The notes under the pieces are model-generated. The model was not told the DNA's origin. It did not search any database and saw only the letters and a list, made by a program, of their open reading frames with translations. A DNA stretch of 64,000 nt from Gammaproteobacteria bacterium. Its GTDB lineage: Bacteria > Pseudomonadota > Gammaproteobacteria > Steroidobacterales > Steroidobacteraceae. Shown piece by piece: positions 10,877-20,253 of the stretch (positions within the stretch are counted from its first letter, which is position 1; each line of letters starts with the position of its first letter). The stretch lies in the NCBI GenBank assembly GCA_028293725.1, contig JAQGOE010000312.1, forward strand, positions 104,964 to 168,963, read 5' to 3'. The position numbers and the translations under genes were made by a program.

Positions 10877-11875
10877 ATGCGTATTGGGATGATCGGACTC
10901 GGGCGCATGGGCGCCAACATGGTGCGTCGGCTCATCAAGGGTGGCCACGAATGCGTCGTCTATGATCGCTCGGCCGATGCAGTAAAGGCGTCAGTAGGGC
11001 AGGGTGCGAAGGGAGCGAGCTCGCTCGCCGAGCTCGTGGCTGGCCTCAGCGCACCGCGCGCCGTTTGGATCATGGTGCCCGCCGGGATCGTCGACTCCGT
11101 CATTGCGGAGCTGCGGCCCCTGATGAAGAAGGACGACATTCTCATCGACGGCGGCAACTCGCACTATCACGAGGACATCCGCCGCTCGAAAAAACTGCGC
11201 GCGGAAGCCGGTATTCACTATGTGGATGTTGGCACCAGCGGCGGTGTGCTCGGCTTCGAGGACGGCTACTGCCTGATGATCGGCGGCGACGCCAGCGCGT
11301 TCAAAACCCTCGAGCCGATTTTCGCCACCCTGGCCCCCGGCAACCAGATGCCGAAAGCGGGTCAGACCGCGGCCCAGATGGGCTATATCCACTGCGGCGC
11401 CTCCGGCGCCGGCCATTTCGTGAAGATGGTCCACAACGGCATCGAGTACGGTCTCATGGCCGCCTATGCGGAGGGACTCAACATCCTGAAGCACGCCGAC
11501 GCGGGCCTGCAGAAAGGCGAGACGGATGCCGAGACTGCTCCGCTCAACAATCCCGAGTTGTACCAGTACCAGCTCGATATCGGTGCGATCACCGAAGTCT
11601 GGCGCCACGGCAGTATCATCTCCTCGCGCCTGTTGGATCTCACGGCGCAGGCGTTGGTCGCGGACCCGCAGCTGGGGCAGTTCGGCGGCCGCGTGTCCGA
11701 TTCCGGGGAAGGCCGCTGGACGGTGCAGGCCGCGATCGAAGTGGGCGTGCCGGCCAATGTGTTGAGTGCGGCGTTGTACTCGCGGTTCGATTCGCAAGGA
11801 CGGGCGGAATACGCCGACAAGCTGTTGTCGGCGATGCGGCTCGGCTTTGGCGGACACCTCGAGAAGAAGTCATGA
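10877..11875 (+). CDS. gnd: 6-phosphogluconate dehydrogenase, decarboxylating, short form
   Basis: A 332-residue oxidative pentose-phosphate enzyme converting 6-phosphogluconate to ribulose 5-phosphate and CO2. It has an N-terminal Rossmann motif [12 protein letters not shown] and the substrate-binding signature [17 protein letters not shown]. At about 330 residues it belongs to the short subfamily (Gluconobacter/Pseudomonas fluorescens type, often NAD-preferring), not the 470-residue E. coli type. Coenzyme preference is inferred from subfamily only. A GGAG ribosome-binding site precedes the ATG. It overlaps zwf by four bases. Confidence 0.93.
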   Translation: MRIGMIGLGRMGANMVRRLIKGGHECVVYDRSADAVKASVGQGAKGASSLAELVAGLSAPRAVWIMVPAGIVDSVIAELRPLMKKDDILIDGGNSHYHEDIRRSKKLRAEAGIHYVDVGTSGGVLGFEDGYCLMIGGDASAFKTLEPIFATLAPGNQMPKAGQTAAQMGYIHCGASGAGHFVKMVHNGIEYGLMAAYAEGLNILKHADAGLQKGETDAETAPLNNPELYQYQLDIGAITEVWRHGSIISSRLLDLTAQALVADPQLGQFGGRVSDSGEGRWTVQAAIEVGVPANVLSAALYSRFDSQGRAEYADKLLSAMRLGFGGHLEKKS

Positions 11876-13305
11876 CCGAGCGCCGGGACTCCGACGCGAT
11901 CGTGTTGTTCGGAGCGAGCGGCGATCTGTGTTACCGCAAGATCTACCCGTCGTTATATGACCTCGTGAAACGAGGCCTCCTGACGGTGCCCGTGATCGGC
12001 GTGGCACGGGCCGGATGGAAACAGGAAGAGTTCGTCGCGCACGTGCGCAAGAGCATGGAGGAGTTCGTGCCGAAGCGCACCGAGGAAGTGGTCGCGCGCT
12101 TCCTCGGCCTGCTCAAATATGTGGACGGCGACTATAGCCAGCGCTCCACGTTCGACGCCCTGCGCAAGACGCTGGGCGACGCGCAACGTCCGCTGAACTA
12201 CCTCGCGATTCCGCCAAGTGTTTTTCCGGTGGTCATTGAGCACCTCGGTAACACGATGTCCGCGGGGATGCGGGTGGTGATCGAGAAGCCCTTCGGGCGG
12301 GACCTGAAGTCCGCGGAATCGCTCAACCAGATCCTCCTCAAACGCTTTCCCGAGTCGAGCATCTTTCGGATCGACCACTACCTCGGCAAGGAGGCGGTGC
12401 AGGGTCTGTTGTATTTCCGCTTTGCCAACTCGTTCCTCGAGCCCGTCTGGAATCGCAACTACGTCGCCAGCGTGCAGATCACGATGGCCGAGAAGATGGG
12501 CATGAATGGTCGCGGCAAGTTTTACGAGGAAGCCGGCGCCATCCGCGATGTCATGCAGAATCACCTGCTGCAGATTCTCGCCTTCCTGACACTCGAGCCG
12601 CCGGTGAACCGGGGTGGCGAGGCGCTGCGCGACGAGAAGGTGAAGGTGTTGAAGTCCATCCGTCCGTTGCGGCCGGAGAATGTCGTTCGTGGGCAATTCC
12701 GCGGCTACCGCCAGGAGAAGGGTGTCGCACCGGACTCGAAGGTGGAGACGTTCGCCGCCATGCACCTGGAGGTCGACTCGTGGCGCTGGGCCGGCGTGCC
12801 GTTCTACATGCGTGCTGGCAAGAATCTTCCAGTGACCGCGACCGAGGTCGTCGTCGACCTGCGGCCGCCGCCCACCCACGTGTTTGGCGATCTCGGTCCC
12901 GAGCAACCCAACTACCTGCGTTTCCGCGTGAGTCCCGACATCGCGATCGCGCTCGGAGCCCATGCGAAAAAGGTCGGGCCCCACATGCAGGGGCGCGAGG
13001 TGGAGTTGTTCGTGTCACAACAGCAGGCCGACGAGATGGATGCCTACGCGCGGCTCATCAGTGAAGCGCTCATCGGCGATACGTCACATTTCGCGCGGCA
13101 GGACGAGGTGGAAGCCGCCTGGGCGATCATCGATCCGGCCCTGGGACTCGACACGCGGCCGTACGAGTACACGCCGGGGACCTGGGGTCCGGCCGAGGCG
13201 GACCAACTCATCAGCGGTCCCTGCAGCTGGCACAACCCCGGCAGTGACGCGCACAACTGGACGCGCGCCTGCGCGCCGTTGGAAATGACGAGGTTTGCTC
13301 CTTAA
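11872..13305 (+). CDS. zwf: glucose-6-phosphate 1-dehydrogenase
   Basis: A 477-residue enzyme oxidising glucose 6-phosphate to 6-phosphogluconolactone. It has the dinucleotide-binding motif [15 protein letters not shown] (from residue 14) and the active-site signature RIDHYLGKE near residues 167-175. The ATG at 11872 sits in an ATGA overlap with the gnd stop; the open frame extends much further upstream, but only as a shadow of gnd. Pairing of gnd and zwf gives the two dehydrogenases of the oxidative pentose-phosphate pathway in one unit; no 6-phosphogluconolactonase gene is visible here. Confidence 0.97.
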   Translation: MTERRDSDAIVLFGASGDLCYRKIYPSLYDLVKRGLLTVPVIGVARAGWKQEEFVAHVRKSMEEFVPKRTEEVVARFLGLLKYVDGDYSQRSTFDALRKTLGDAQRPLNYLAIPPSVFPVVIEHLGNTMSAGMRVVIEKPFGRDLKSAESLNQILLKRFPESSIFRIDHYLGKEAVQGLLYFRFANSFLEPVWNRNYVASVQITMAEKMGMNGRGKFYEEAGAIRDVMQNHLLQILAFLTLEPPVNRGGEALRDEKVKVLKSIRPLRPENVVRGQFRGYRQEKGVAPDSKVETFAAMHLEVDSWRWAGVPFYMRAGKNLPVTATEVVVDLRPPPTHVFGDLGPEQPNYLRFRVSPDIAIALGAHAKKVGPHMQGREVELFVSQQQADEMDAYARLISEALIGDTSHFARQDEVEAAWAIIDPALGLDTRPYEYTPGTWGPAEADQLISGPCSWHNPGSDAHNWTRACAPLEMTRFAP

Positions 13306-14444
13306 CTCGTCCGCGGCCGCTCGCTCACGTGCGCTTTCATCTCGAGCGTGCGGCGGCCGCGCAGGACCTTGATGGCGAGCACCGAGCCCGGTTTTTCGAT
13401 GGCGATGCGGGCGAGGGCGTCCTGGGCGCTGTGTAGTGTCACTCCGCCGATGGCGATCACGAGATCGCCGGGTTGCAGGCCGGCTTCCTGGCCGGGGCTG
13501 CCGACATACAAGTTGGCGATCACCACGCCGCCCTGCGCGAGGCCGAGTTGGGCCGCCTGCTCGTCGGAGACGTCTTCGGGGACGATCCCGATCCAACCGC
13601 GGATGACCCGCCCGTTGGCGATGATGTCGCTCAGAACGCCGCGCACCATGTTCACCGGAATCGCAAACCCGATGCCCTCGACCCCGAGGTTCTTCGCGAC
13701 GATTGCTGTATTGATGCCGATGAGCGCTCCGCTCGAGTCGACGAGCGCCCCGCCGGAGTTGCCGAAGTTGATCGGCGCGTCGGTCTGGATGAAATCCTCC
13801 AGGGGCGCGATTCCGAGCTGCTGCCGGCTGGTGGCGCTCACGATGCCGTGCGTCACAGTATGCGACAGGCCGATGGGGTTGCCGATGGCGAGCACGACGT
13901 CACCGACCCTGAGTTGATCGGAGCGGCCGAATGTCGCCACGGGGAGAGGGCTGAGATCGATCTTCAAGACCGCAAGATCCGTGTCGGGATCGCGGCCCAC
14001 GATATGAGCGTCGGCGACCCGGCCGTCCTCGAGCTCCACCCGCACCGTTTCGGCGTTGGCTATGACGTGATGATTGGTGACGATGTGGCCGCTCTCGTCC
14101 ACGATCACCCCGGAACCCAGGCTCCGCTCGATTCGCGGCCGATAACGGGGCAGGATATTTCCGAACAACTCGCCCAGCGGCGAAGGTACAACCCGATCCC
14201 GCACCAAGCGGGCCGTGTAGATGTTCACCACCGAGGGCGCCGCGCGGTCAACGGCGGCGGAATACGTCACACGCGCCGGCGCCGGCAGGGCCGGGGATGA
14301 CACGGCGGGCATGATGGGGAGGACCGTGGCACCCCCCCGCCGGATGAGGTCGGGACGCACCGCCACTATGACGAAGGCGAGGGCCAAACCTCCCACGATC
14401 GATCCGACCACGAACGTAAGTCCGCGACCCAAGCGCTCCAGCAT
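13302..14444 (-). CDS. degS: DegS-type S1C serine endopeptidase
   Basis: A 380-residue HtrA-family protease with one N-terminal transmembrane helix (about residues 10-30), a trypsin-like domain and a single C-terminal PDZ domain, the layout of DegS. The triad is visible: His126 in VTNHHVIA, Asp156 in DTDLAVL and Ser220 in [10 protein letters not shown]. DegS senses misfolded porins and cuts the anti-sigma factor RseA to start the sigma-E response. It converges on zwf with a four-base overlap and diverges from petA. Confidence 0.9.
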   Translation of the reverse strand: MLERLGRGLTFVVGSIVGGLALAFVIVAVRPDLIRRGGATVLPIMPAVSSPALPAPARVTYSAAVDRAAPSVVNIYTARLVRDRVVPSPLGELFGNILPRYRPRIERSLGSGVIVDESGHIVTNHHVIANAETVRVELEDGRVADAHIVGRDPDTDLAVLKIDLSPLPVATFGRSDQLRVGDVVLAIGNPIGLSHTVTHGIVSATSRQQLGIAPLEDFIQTDAPINFGNSGGALVDSSGALIGINTAIVAKNLGVEGIGFAIPVNMVRGVLSDIIANGRVIRGWIGIVPEDVSDEQAAQLGLAQGGVVIANLYVGSPGQEAGLQPGDLVIAIGGVTLHSAQDALARIAIEKPGSVLAIKVLRGRRTLEMKAHVSERPRTS

Positions 14445-14534
14445 CGTTCAACTCCGCAGATTTCCGTGCATTCGTCAAGCCGCCTCAGGACCATGAAGGT
14501 TCCTTGCTTGCACGGATGGTGATGATCGTTTGTG

Positions 14535-14540
14535 TATAAT
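14535..14540 (+). promoter_or_regulatory. consensus -10 hexamer, candidate petABC promoter
   Basis: A perfect TATAAT lies about 140 bp before petA in the 237-bp gap after divergent degS. The hexamer 17 bases upstream (ACGGAT) is a poor -35, so an activator may be needed. The rest of the gap shows no gene. Confidence 0.45.
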
Positions 14541-14681
14541 GCGCCGCCCCCCGCAAGCCGGAAACTGCACAGCACCGGAAGCTGTTTCGCCCGCACGTGT
14601 GAGTGCATGGCGTGCTTGAGGCTGGCGGTGTGCTTGATTGGGGTGTGGCGGATTTGAGTGTGAAAGCGGGAGAGCCGTTCG

Positions 14682-15299
14682 ATGGCGGATAACGTGGTCG
14701 CCGACCAGGCAGTCGACCTGAGTCGACGCAAGTTTCTGACGAATGCCACCATAGTCACAGGGGCTGTGGGTGCGGTGTTCGTGGCCGTGCCGTTCGTGGA
14801 GTCCTGGACTCCGTCGGAGCGGGCTCGCGCGCTGGGCGCGCCGACCGAGCTCGATGTGTCGAAGATCGATCCGGGCCAGATGACCATCGTCACGTGGCGG
14901 CGGCAGCCGATTTATGTGGTACGGCGCACGCCGGAGATGGTGCAGCACCTCCAAGGCCACGACGGGGATCTGAAGGATCCAACGTCGAAGGACTCCGACC
15001 AGCCGGATTATGCCAAGAACGTCCTGCGGGCCCGCAAGGCCGAATACCTCGTCCTGATCGGGACCTGCACCCACCTGGGTTGCCTGCCGAAGCAACGCTT
15101 CGAGGCGGGGATGCCCGAGATGGGACCCACCTGGCCGGGCGGCTTTTTCTGCCCCTGCCACGGCTCGCGATTCGATCTCGCCGGCCGCGTATTCAATGGC
15201 TCGCCCGCGTCCGTGAACCTGCGTGTGCCGCCGTACCAGTATCCGAATGAGAAGACGCTGCGTGTCGGCGCTGACGAGAACGAGAAGGGAGCCGCCTGA
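14682..15299 (+). CDS. petA: ubiquinol-cytochrome c reductase iron-sulfur (Rieske) subunit
   Basis: A 205-residue Rieske protein of cytochrome bc1. The N-terminus has a twin-arginine signal-anchor (SRRKFLT, then a hydrophobic helix about residues 22-38). The cluster-binding motifs CTHLGC (Cys129, His131, Cys134) and CPCH (Cys157, Cys159, His160) supply the 2Fe-2S ligands and the disulfide. It passes electrons from ubiquinol to cytochrome c1. The TGA overlaps the petB ATG by one base, giving a petABC operon. Confidence 0.97.
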   Translation: MADNVVADQAVDLSRRKFLTNATIVTGAVGAVFVAVPFVESWTPSERARALGAPTELDVSKIDPGQMTIVTWRRQPIYVVRRTPEMVQHLQGHDGDLKDPTSKDSDQPDYAKNVLRARKAEYLVLIGTCTHLGCLPKQRFEAGMPEMGPTWPGGFFCPCHGSRFDLAGRVFNGSPASVNLRVPPYQYPNEKTLRVGADENEKGAA

Positions 15300-16564
15300 T
15301 GGCCGCGACACAAGAATCACCGGGCGCGCAGCCTGAGAAAAAAGGATTCCTGGGCTGGCTCAACAAGCGCCTGCCCGTCGATGAGTTCGTCAAGACGCAG
15401 TTGACGGGCTACTACGCGCCGAAGAACTTCAACATCTGGTACTTCTTCGGCTCGTTGGCATTGCTGGTGTTGGTGATGCAGTTGGTCACCGGCATCTTCC
15501 TCACAATGTTTTACAAGCCGGGCGAGCTCACCTCGTTCGACTCCGTCGAATACATCATGCGTGAGGTGGATTCGGGGTGGCTCATCCGCTACCTGCATTC
15601 CACCGGGGCGTCGGCGTTTTTCATCGTCGTCTACCTGCACATGTTCCGGGCGCTTCTGTACGGATCGTACAAGCCGCCTCGCGAGCTGCTGTGGATCTTC
15701 GGCATGCTCGTGTACCTCGCCCTCATGGCCGAGGCCTTCATGGGCTATGTGCTGCCCTGGGGAAATATGTCCTTCTGGGGCGCGCAGGTGATCGTGAATC
15801 TGTTCGGCACCATTCCGGCGATCGGGCCGCCGCTCGTGGAGTGGATCCGCGGCGACTACGGCATCGCGGATGCGACTCTGAACCGATTCTTCGCGCTGCA
15901 TGTCGTGGCGATTCCGCTGGGGCTGCTGCTGCTGGTGGTGTTGCATCTCGTCGCCCTGCGCCAGACCGGGTCGAACAATCCCGACGGCGTTGAAATCAAG
16001 AAAAACCTCGGGCCCGACGGTCACCCGGTCGACGGCATTCCCTTCCACCCGTACTACACGGTGAAGGACATTTTCGGCGTTGGGGTGTTCTTCATCCTGT
16101 TCACGATCGTTGTGTTCTTTGTGCCGACTTTCGGGGGTTTGTTCCTCGAAGGGCCGAATTTCGATCCGGCCAACCCGATGTCGACCCCGGAGCACATCGC
16201 GCCGGTGTGGTACTTCACCCCTTACTACGCGATCTTGCGCGCCGTGCCGGATCAGCGAATGGGCGCCCTGCTGATGGGACTGTCGGTGGTGTTGTTCCTG
16301 TTCCTGCCGTGGCTGGATCGTTCGCCGGTGAAGTCCATGCGCTATCGCGGACCGATCTCGCGGGCCATGCTGGCGCTGTTCGTGGTGTCGTTCATCGCGC
16401 TCGGCTACCTCGGATTGGAGCCCCCGTCAGGCCTCTACACGGTGCTCGCCCGCATCTTCGCGGTGATTTATTTCGCGTTCTTCCTCGGTATGCCGTTCTA
16501 CTCGCGTGCGAGTTTCGATAAGACGAAGCCGGTTCCTGACAGAGTGCTGTTCAATGCACATTAA
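15299..16564 (+). CDS. petB: cytochrome b subunit of cytochrome bc1
   Basis: A 421-residue multi-helix membrane protein carrying haems bL and bH. The paired haem-ligand histidines are visible on helix B (RYLHSTGASAFFIVVYLHMF) and helix D (FFALHVVAIPLGLLLLVVLH). The Qo-site loop reads PVWY (in HIAPVWYFTPYYAILRAV) where mitochondrial and alphaproteobacterial proteins have PEWY; PVWY is a known variant in beta/gammaproteobacteria. Length and helix content fit a full-length bacterial cytochrome b. Confidence 0.97.
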   Translation: MAATQESPGAQPEKKGFLGWLNKRLPVDEFVKTQLTGYYAPKNFNIWYFFGSLALLVLVMQLVTGIFLTMFYKPGELTSFDSVEYIMREVDSGWLIRYLHSTGASAFFIVVYLHMFRALLYGSYKPPRELLWIFGMLVYLALMAEAFMGYVLPWGNMSFWGAQVIVNLFGTIPAIGPPLVEWIRGDYGIADATLNRFFALHVVAIPLGLLLLVVLHLVALRQTGSNNPDGVEIKKNLGPDGHPVDGIPFHPYYTVKDIFGVGVFFILFTIVVFFVPTFGGLFLEGPNFDPANPMSTPEHIAPVWYFTPYYAILRAVPDQRMGALLMGLSVVLFLFLPWLDRSPVKSMRYRGPISRAMLALFVVSFIALGYLGLEPPSGLYTVLARIFAVIYFAFFLGMPFYSRASFDKTKPVPDRVLFNAH

Positions 16565-17369
16565 GACAATGCGCACTAAGACGCGTGCCCTGGGTTTGGG
16601 GCGCATCCTGGTAGTAGCGGTTGCTCTTCTGGGCAGCGCGGCCTACGCGGCCGAAGAAGAGAAGGGCGGGGGCCTCGGCTCCGAGTGGGCGACATCCCGC
16701 GCGAACACCGATGTTGATAACAAGGCGTCTCTGCAGAGGGGCGCGCGCAACTTCGCCAACTACTGTCTCGGCTGTCACTCGCTGAAGTACGAGCGCTGGT
16801 CGCGGCTGGCGAAGGACCTGGACATCCCCGAGGATCTGCTCCAAAAGGACATCATGCCCCCGGGCGACAAGCCCGCGCAGTACGTCCTGACGAGCATGCC
16901 CGCCGCGGATGCCGAGGCTTGGTTCGGTAAGACTCCGCCGGACCTGTCGCTGATCGCGCGGTCTCGCGGCACGAACTACATCTACCAGATATTCACGACC
17001 TACTACGTCGATCCGACGCGGCCGACCGGCGCGAACAATCTCCGGTTGCCTGCGATCGCGATGCCCGCCGTGCTGTCGGAGCTGGAGGGCCTGAAGCGTC
17101 CCGTATACAAGAACGTCGAGACGCGCGGTCCGGATGGTAAGGTCAGCACCGAGCAGGTCTTCGATCATTTCGAGATGATTGCGCCTGGCCGGCTGAGCAC
17201 AGCGGAATACGAAGCCTTTGTACGGGACACGGTGAATTTCCTGGACTATGTGGGTGAGCCCACCCAGTCGGCGCGGCGCTCGCTCGGGATCTGGGTGGTG
17301 CTGTTCCTGCTCGTGTTCACCTGGCTCGCCTGGCTGATGAAGAAGGAATTCTGGAAGGACGTGCACTGA
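16554..17369 (+). CDS. petC: cytochrome c1 subunit of cytochrome bc1
   Basis: A 271-residue cytochrome c1. It has an N-terminal signal sequence (VVAVALLGSAAYA), one c-type haem site CLGCH (Cys71, Cys74, His75) and a C-terminal membrane anchor (LGIWVVLFLLVFTWLAWLMKKEFW). The ATG at 16554 overlaps the petB end by 11 bases; the ATG at 16569, just after the petB stop, is an equally reasonable start. An upstream in-frame start at 16506 lies well inside petB and is rejected. It completes the three-subunit bc1 operon. Confidence 0.95.
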   Translation: MHIKTMRTKTRALGLGRILVVAVALLGSAAYAAEEEKGGGLGSEWATSRANTDVDNKASLQRGARNFANYCLGCHSLKYERWSRLAKDLDIPEDLLQKDIMPPGDKPAQYVLTSMPAADAEAWFGKTPPDLSLIARSRGTNYIYQIFTTYYVDPTRPTGANNLRLPAIAMPAVLSELEGLKRPVYKNVETRGPDGKVSTEQVFDHFEMIAPGRLSTAEYEAFVRDTVNFLDYVGEPTQSARRSLGIWVVLFLLVFTWLAWLMKKEFWKDVH

Positions 17370-17403
17370 CCCGTCCGGCGGGGTGACACAGGCTGGATTT
17401 TGT

Positions 17404-17429
17404 GGCCCCCGACCGGTCGCGGGGGTGCC
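17404..17429 (+). terminator. GC-rich hairpin after petC
   Basis: CCCCCG (17406-17411) pairs with CGGGGG (17420-17425) across an 8-base loop, with flanking GG/CC. No T-run follows, so intrinsic termination would be weak; it may mark the end of the petABC transcript or stabilise its 3' end. Confidence 0.4.
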
Positions 17430-17447
17430 AAAGCGTGACGTGTGGAA

Positions 17448-17475
17448 TTGAGCGCCACGGGTACCGGTGTATGCT
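17448..17475 (+). promoter_or_regulatory. candidate sigma-70 promoter for sspAB
   Basis: TTGAGC (17448-17453), a 16-base spacer and TATGCT (17470-17475), about 140 bp before the sspA ATG. Position and hexamers are reasonable, giving an independent transcript after the petC hairpin. Confidence 0.5.
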
Positions 17476-17615
17476 CGACTAGGTGGGCTCACGCCTCAAG
17501 GTTCAGGCTCGTTACGCGCGCGGTGCGCGCTCACGAGCGGCAGAGGAAGAGTCAGACGCCCTCAGGTGGGGTGATTTCGCGGGAGAGCGAGAAGTTGTCG
17601 AGCAGACGATCCATC

Positions 17616-18218
17616 ATGACGCTGTTCTCTGCGCCGAATGACCCATTCAGTCATCGCACGCGCATCGTGTTGGCTGAGAAAGGCATCAGCATCGACATCG
17701 TCAGTGTCGACTCCGCGAAGTTCCCGGAGGATCTCCTCGATCTCAACCCGTATCACAGCGTGCCGACACTGGTCGATCGGGACCTGGTGCTCTACGACTC
17801 GCGCGTCATCATCGAGTACCTCGATGAGCGTTTTCCGCATCCCCCGTTGATGCCGGTCGACCCAGTCACCCGGGCACAATTCCGACTGGCGCTGTATCGG
17901 ATCGAGCGCGACTGGTACAGCCTGGTGCAGCAGATCGAGTCCGAGCCGGACAAGAAGCAGACGGTGAAGCTGAAGAAAATTCTCCGCGACACCATTCTGC
18001 AGAGCACCGAGTTGTTCAAGATCAAACCGTACTTTCTGTCCGACGAGTTTTCGCTCGTGGATGCGAGCATCGCGCCGGTGCTGTGGCGCCTGCCGTACTA
18101 CGAGATCGACCTGCCCCCGCAGGCACAGCCGATCATCAAGTACGCGAGCCTCATTTTTTCGCGACCCGCATTCCGCGAAGGTTTGTCCGAGAAGGAACAG
18201 GAGATGCGACTCCTCTAG
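17616..18218 (+). CDS. sspA: stringent starvation protein A
   Basis: A 200-residue glutathione S-transferase-fold protein that binds RNA polymerase and reprogrammes transcription in stationary phase and acid stress. The N-terminal thioredoxin-like part (MTLFSAPNDPFSHRTRIVLAEKG) and the following ILEYLDERFPHPPLMP-type segment (here IIEYLDERFPHPPLMP) match SspA. The ATG at 17616 starts at the conserved MTLF; E. coli SspA has about ten residues before it, so in-frame TTG (17595) or GTG (17571) starts are possible. The far upstream ATG at 17442 precedes the promoter and is rejected. sspB follows 17 bp later. Confidence 0.95.
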   Translation: MTLFSAPNDPFSHRTRIVLAEKGISIDIVSVDSAKFPEDLLDLNPYHSVPTLVDRDLVLYDSRVIIEYLDERFPHPPLMPVDPVTRAQFRLALYRIERDWYSLVQQIESEPDKKQTVKLKKILRDTILQSTELFKIKPYFLSDEFSLVDASIAPVLWRLPYYEIDLPPQAQPIIKYASLIFSRPAFREGLSEKEQEMRLL

Positions 18219-18235
18219 TCGAAGCCTGTTGTCCC

Positions 18236-18652
18236 ATGACCAGCCCCGCCCCGCCTAAACGCCCCTACCTGTTACGCGCCATGCATCAATGGATCAGCGA
18301 CTGTGGCAACACGCCGCACGTGATCGTCGATGCCGACCGCGCCGGCCCCGAGATCCCCAAGGCGTACGTGAAGGAAGGGAAGATCGTTCTGAATCTCAGC
18401 TTCACCGCGACTCAGCGGCTGAAGCTCGGAAACGAGGATATTGAGTTCGACGCCCGCTTCGCCGGCGTCGTACACCATGTAGTGTTTCCCGTCGCCAGCG
18501 TGCTCGGTATCTATGCGCGTGAGACCGGGGAGGGCATGGTGTTCTCGGATCAGGACCTTGGTCCCGAGCCTCCGCGGCCCACCTCGACCGAAGAAGGCAG
18601 CAGCAGCGGCGCCCCGCCGCGCGCGCGCCCGCAATTGAAGGTCGTGAAGTAG
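18236..18652 (+). CDS. sspB: ClpXP protease specificity-enhancing factor SspB
   Basis: A 138-residue adaptor that tethers ssrA-tagged proteins and RseA fragments to ClpXP. It has the SspB core (RPYLLRAMHQWISDCGNTPHVIVDAD, FDARFAGVVHHVVFPVASVLGIYARETGEGM), an acidic Pro/Ser linker and the short C-terminal ClpX-binding module (RPQLKVVK). The ATG at 18236 matches the conserved N-terminus. Functionally it links to degS in this window, since DegS-cut RseA is an SspB-ClpXP substrate in E. coli. Confidence 0.96.
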   Translation: MTSPAPPKRPYLLRAMHQWISDCGNTPHVIVDADRAGPEIPKAYVKEGKIVLNLSFTATQRLKLGNEDIEFDARFAGVVHHVVFPVASVLGIYARETGEGMVFSDQDLGPEPPRPTSTEEGSSSGAPPRARPQLKVVK

Positions 18653-18664
18653 CTTCTGTTCTTC

Positions 18665-18774
18665 GGCGCGTCCTCGCGCCCTAATCGGACGGGGTTCGCG
18701 GTCTTCCGCGATCCGCGTAAGTCCCGCGCTTTAGCGCGTGACGAAGAGCGGAGCCCGCGGTTTCCCGCGAGCTC
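18665..18774. repeat. array of four short GC hairpins between sspB and rnpB
   Basis: Four hairpins with two- to four-base loops occur in 110 bp: GGCGCG-TCCT-CGCGCC (18665-18680), TCGCGG-TCTT-CCGCGA (18696-18711), CGCGCT-TT-AGCGCG (18725-18738) and a longer imperfect one with GAGC/GCTC flanking CGCGG-TTTC-CCGCG (18751-18774). The last sits just past the 3' end of rnpB and may act as its terminator or processing barrier. None has a T-run. Confidence 0.6.
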
Positions 18775-18782
18775 CACGCCGC

Positions 18783-19184
<402 letters not shown>

Positions 19185-19190
19185 CCGCCC

Positions 19191-19218
19191 ACAATACGGT
19201 GGTGTGCGCGGAAGTCAA
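19191..19218 (-). promoter_or_regulatory. sigma-70 promoter of rnpB
   Basis: On the minus strand TTGACT (19213-19218), a 16-base spacer and TATTGT (19191-19196) end seven to eight bases before the predicted first base of RNase P RNA at about 19183. The fit of the hexamers and the distance to P1 make this a confident promoter. Confidence 0.75.
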
Positions 19219-19248
19219 TTTTCCGCGTGGGGGATTTTCTGGCGGCGC

Positions 19249-20124
19249 TCACTCGTCGAGCGCGGGGCCTTCCAGAGCAGGGTCCTTGCCTCGCGTCGCG
19301 AGCGCATACGCCTCATTTCGTGTTGCGCCAGTGAGCTGCGCGGCAATCGCCGCGGCTCGGCTCGGTGGTAGCTCCTTCGTCAGGAGCTCCACAGCGCGAC
19401 GTAACAACTGGGGATCCACCGAAGTCGTCGTCGGTGGCGCGCCGTGAACGACGAGCGTTATCTCGCCGCGCTGAAAATTAGGGTCGCTGCGCGCTTGCGC
19501 CGACAGGTCAGCGAGGCTGCCGCGGTAGATCGTTTCGTAAGTCTTCGTTAGCTCACGCGCTACCACCGCTTGTCGTTCGCCACCGAACTCCAGCACGAAG
19601 TCTGCGAGCGTATCTGCGATGCGATGAGGCGCTTCGAAAAACACTAACGTGCGAACTTCGTTAGCGAGCCGCGCGAGCTCTGTGCGTCGCTCACGTTCGC
19701 GTGCAGGGAGAAATCCTTCAAAGCAGAAACGGCTCGTCGGCAGCCCCGCTACGGCCAAAGCCGTTGTAATCGCCGACGGTCCCGGAATTGCCACCACTTC
19801 GAAACCCGCTGCCGCTGCGCGACTGACGAGCTCGAAACCTGGATCGGACAGTAGGGGTGTGCCTGCATCGCTGACGAGCGCGATGTTCTCGCCGGCTTCC
19901 AGTCGCGCGAGGAGATCTGGGACGCGCTGCGTCTCGTTGTACGAGTGCAGCGACAGCATCGGGCGTGAGACGCCAATGGCTTGCAGCAACGCCAGTGTAT
20001 GACGCGTGTCCTCGGCGGCAATGAGATCCGCGGTTTCCAGAGCCTCGCGTGCGCGAGTGCTCAAATCGCTCATGTTGCCGATTGGAGTCGCTACGACTTG
20101 CAGCCGACCATGCGGCTTAACCAC
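19249..20124 (-). CDS. rsmI: 16S rRNA (cytidine(1402)-2'-O)-methyltransferase RsmI
   Basis: A 291-residue tetrapyrrole-methylase-fold enzyme that 2'-O-methylates C1402 of 16S rRNA in the decoding centre. It has VVATPIGNMSDLSTRA, AEDTRHTLALL, SDAGTPLLSDPG and GPSAITTALAVAGLP, all RsmI signatures. A GTG at 20124 gives a normal-length protein (E. coli 286 aa). The frame is open to 20610, but this would overlap divergent lpoA by over 300 bp and add non-homologous residues. It diverges from lpoA, the usual arrangement. Confidence 0.93.
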   Translation of the reverse strand: MVKPHGRLQVVATPIGNMSDLSTRAREALETADLIAAEDTRHTLALLQAIGVSRPMLSLHSYNETQRVPDLLARLEAGENIALVSDAGTPLLSDPGFELVSRAAAAGFEVVAIPGPSAITTALAVAGLPTSRFCFEGFLPARERERRTELARLANEVRTLVFFEAPHRIADTLADFVLEFGGERQAVVARELTKTYETIYRGSLADLSAQARSDPNFQRGEITLVVHGAPPTTTSVDPQLLRRAVELLTKELPPSRAAAIAAQLTGATRNEAYALATRGKDPALEGPALDE

Positions 20125-20253
20125 TATAATCCTCGATTGGAGGCTGAGACCGAGGAGCGCTTTGTGCGGGTATCGGGCATCAGATTCCTTGAGGCCGCAA
20201 ACCGCGGCCACTATCCGGGCCATCCTGCCCGCCAATGAAAGGTCCGGCAACCG

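Noticed and set aside
20125..20130. Perfect TATAAT as lpoA promoter
   Set aside because: No -35 at 16-18 bases (nearest TTGCAG is 21 bases upstream), so not listed as a separate promoter.
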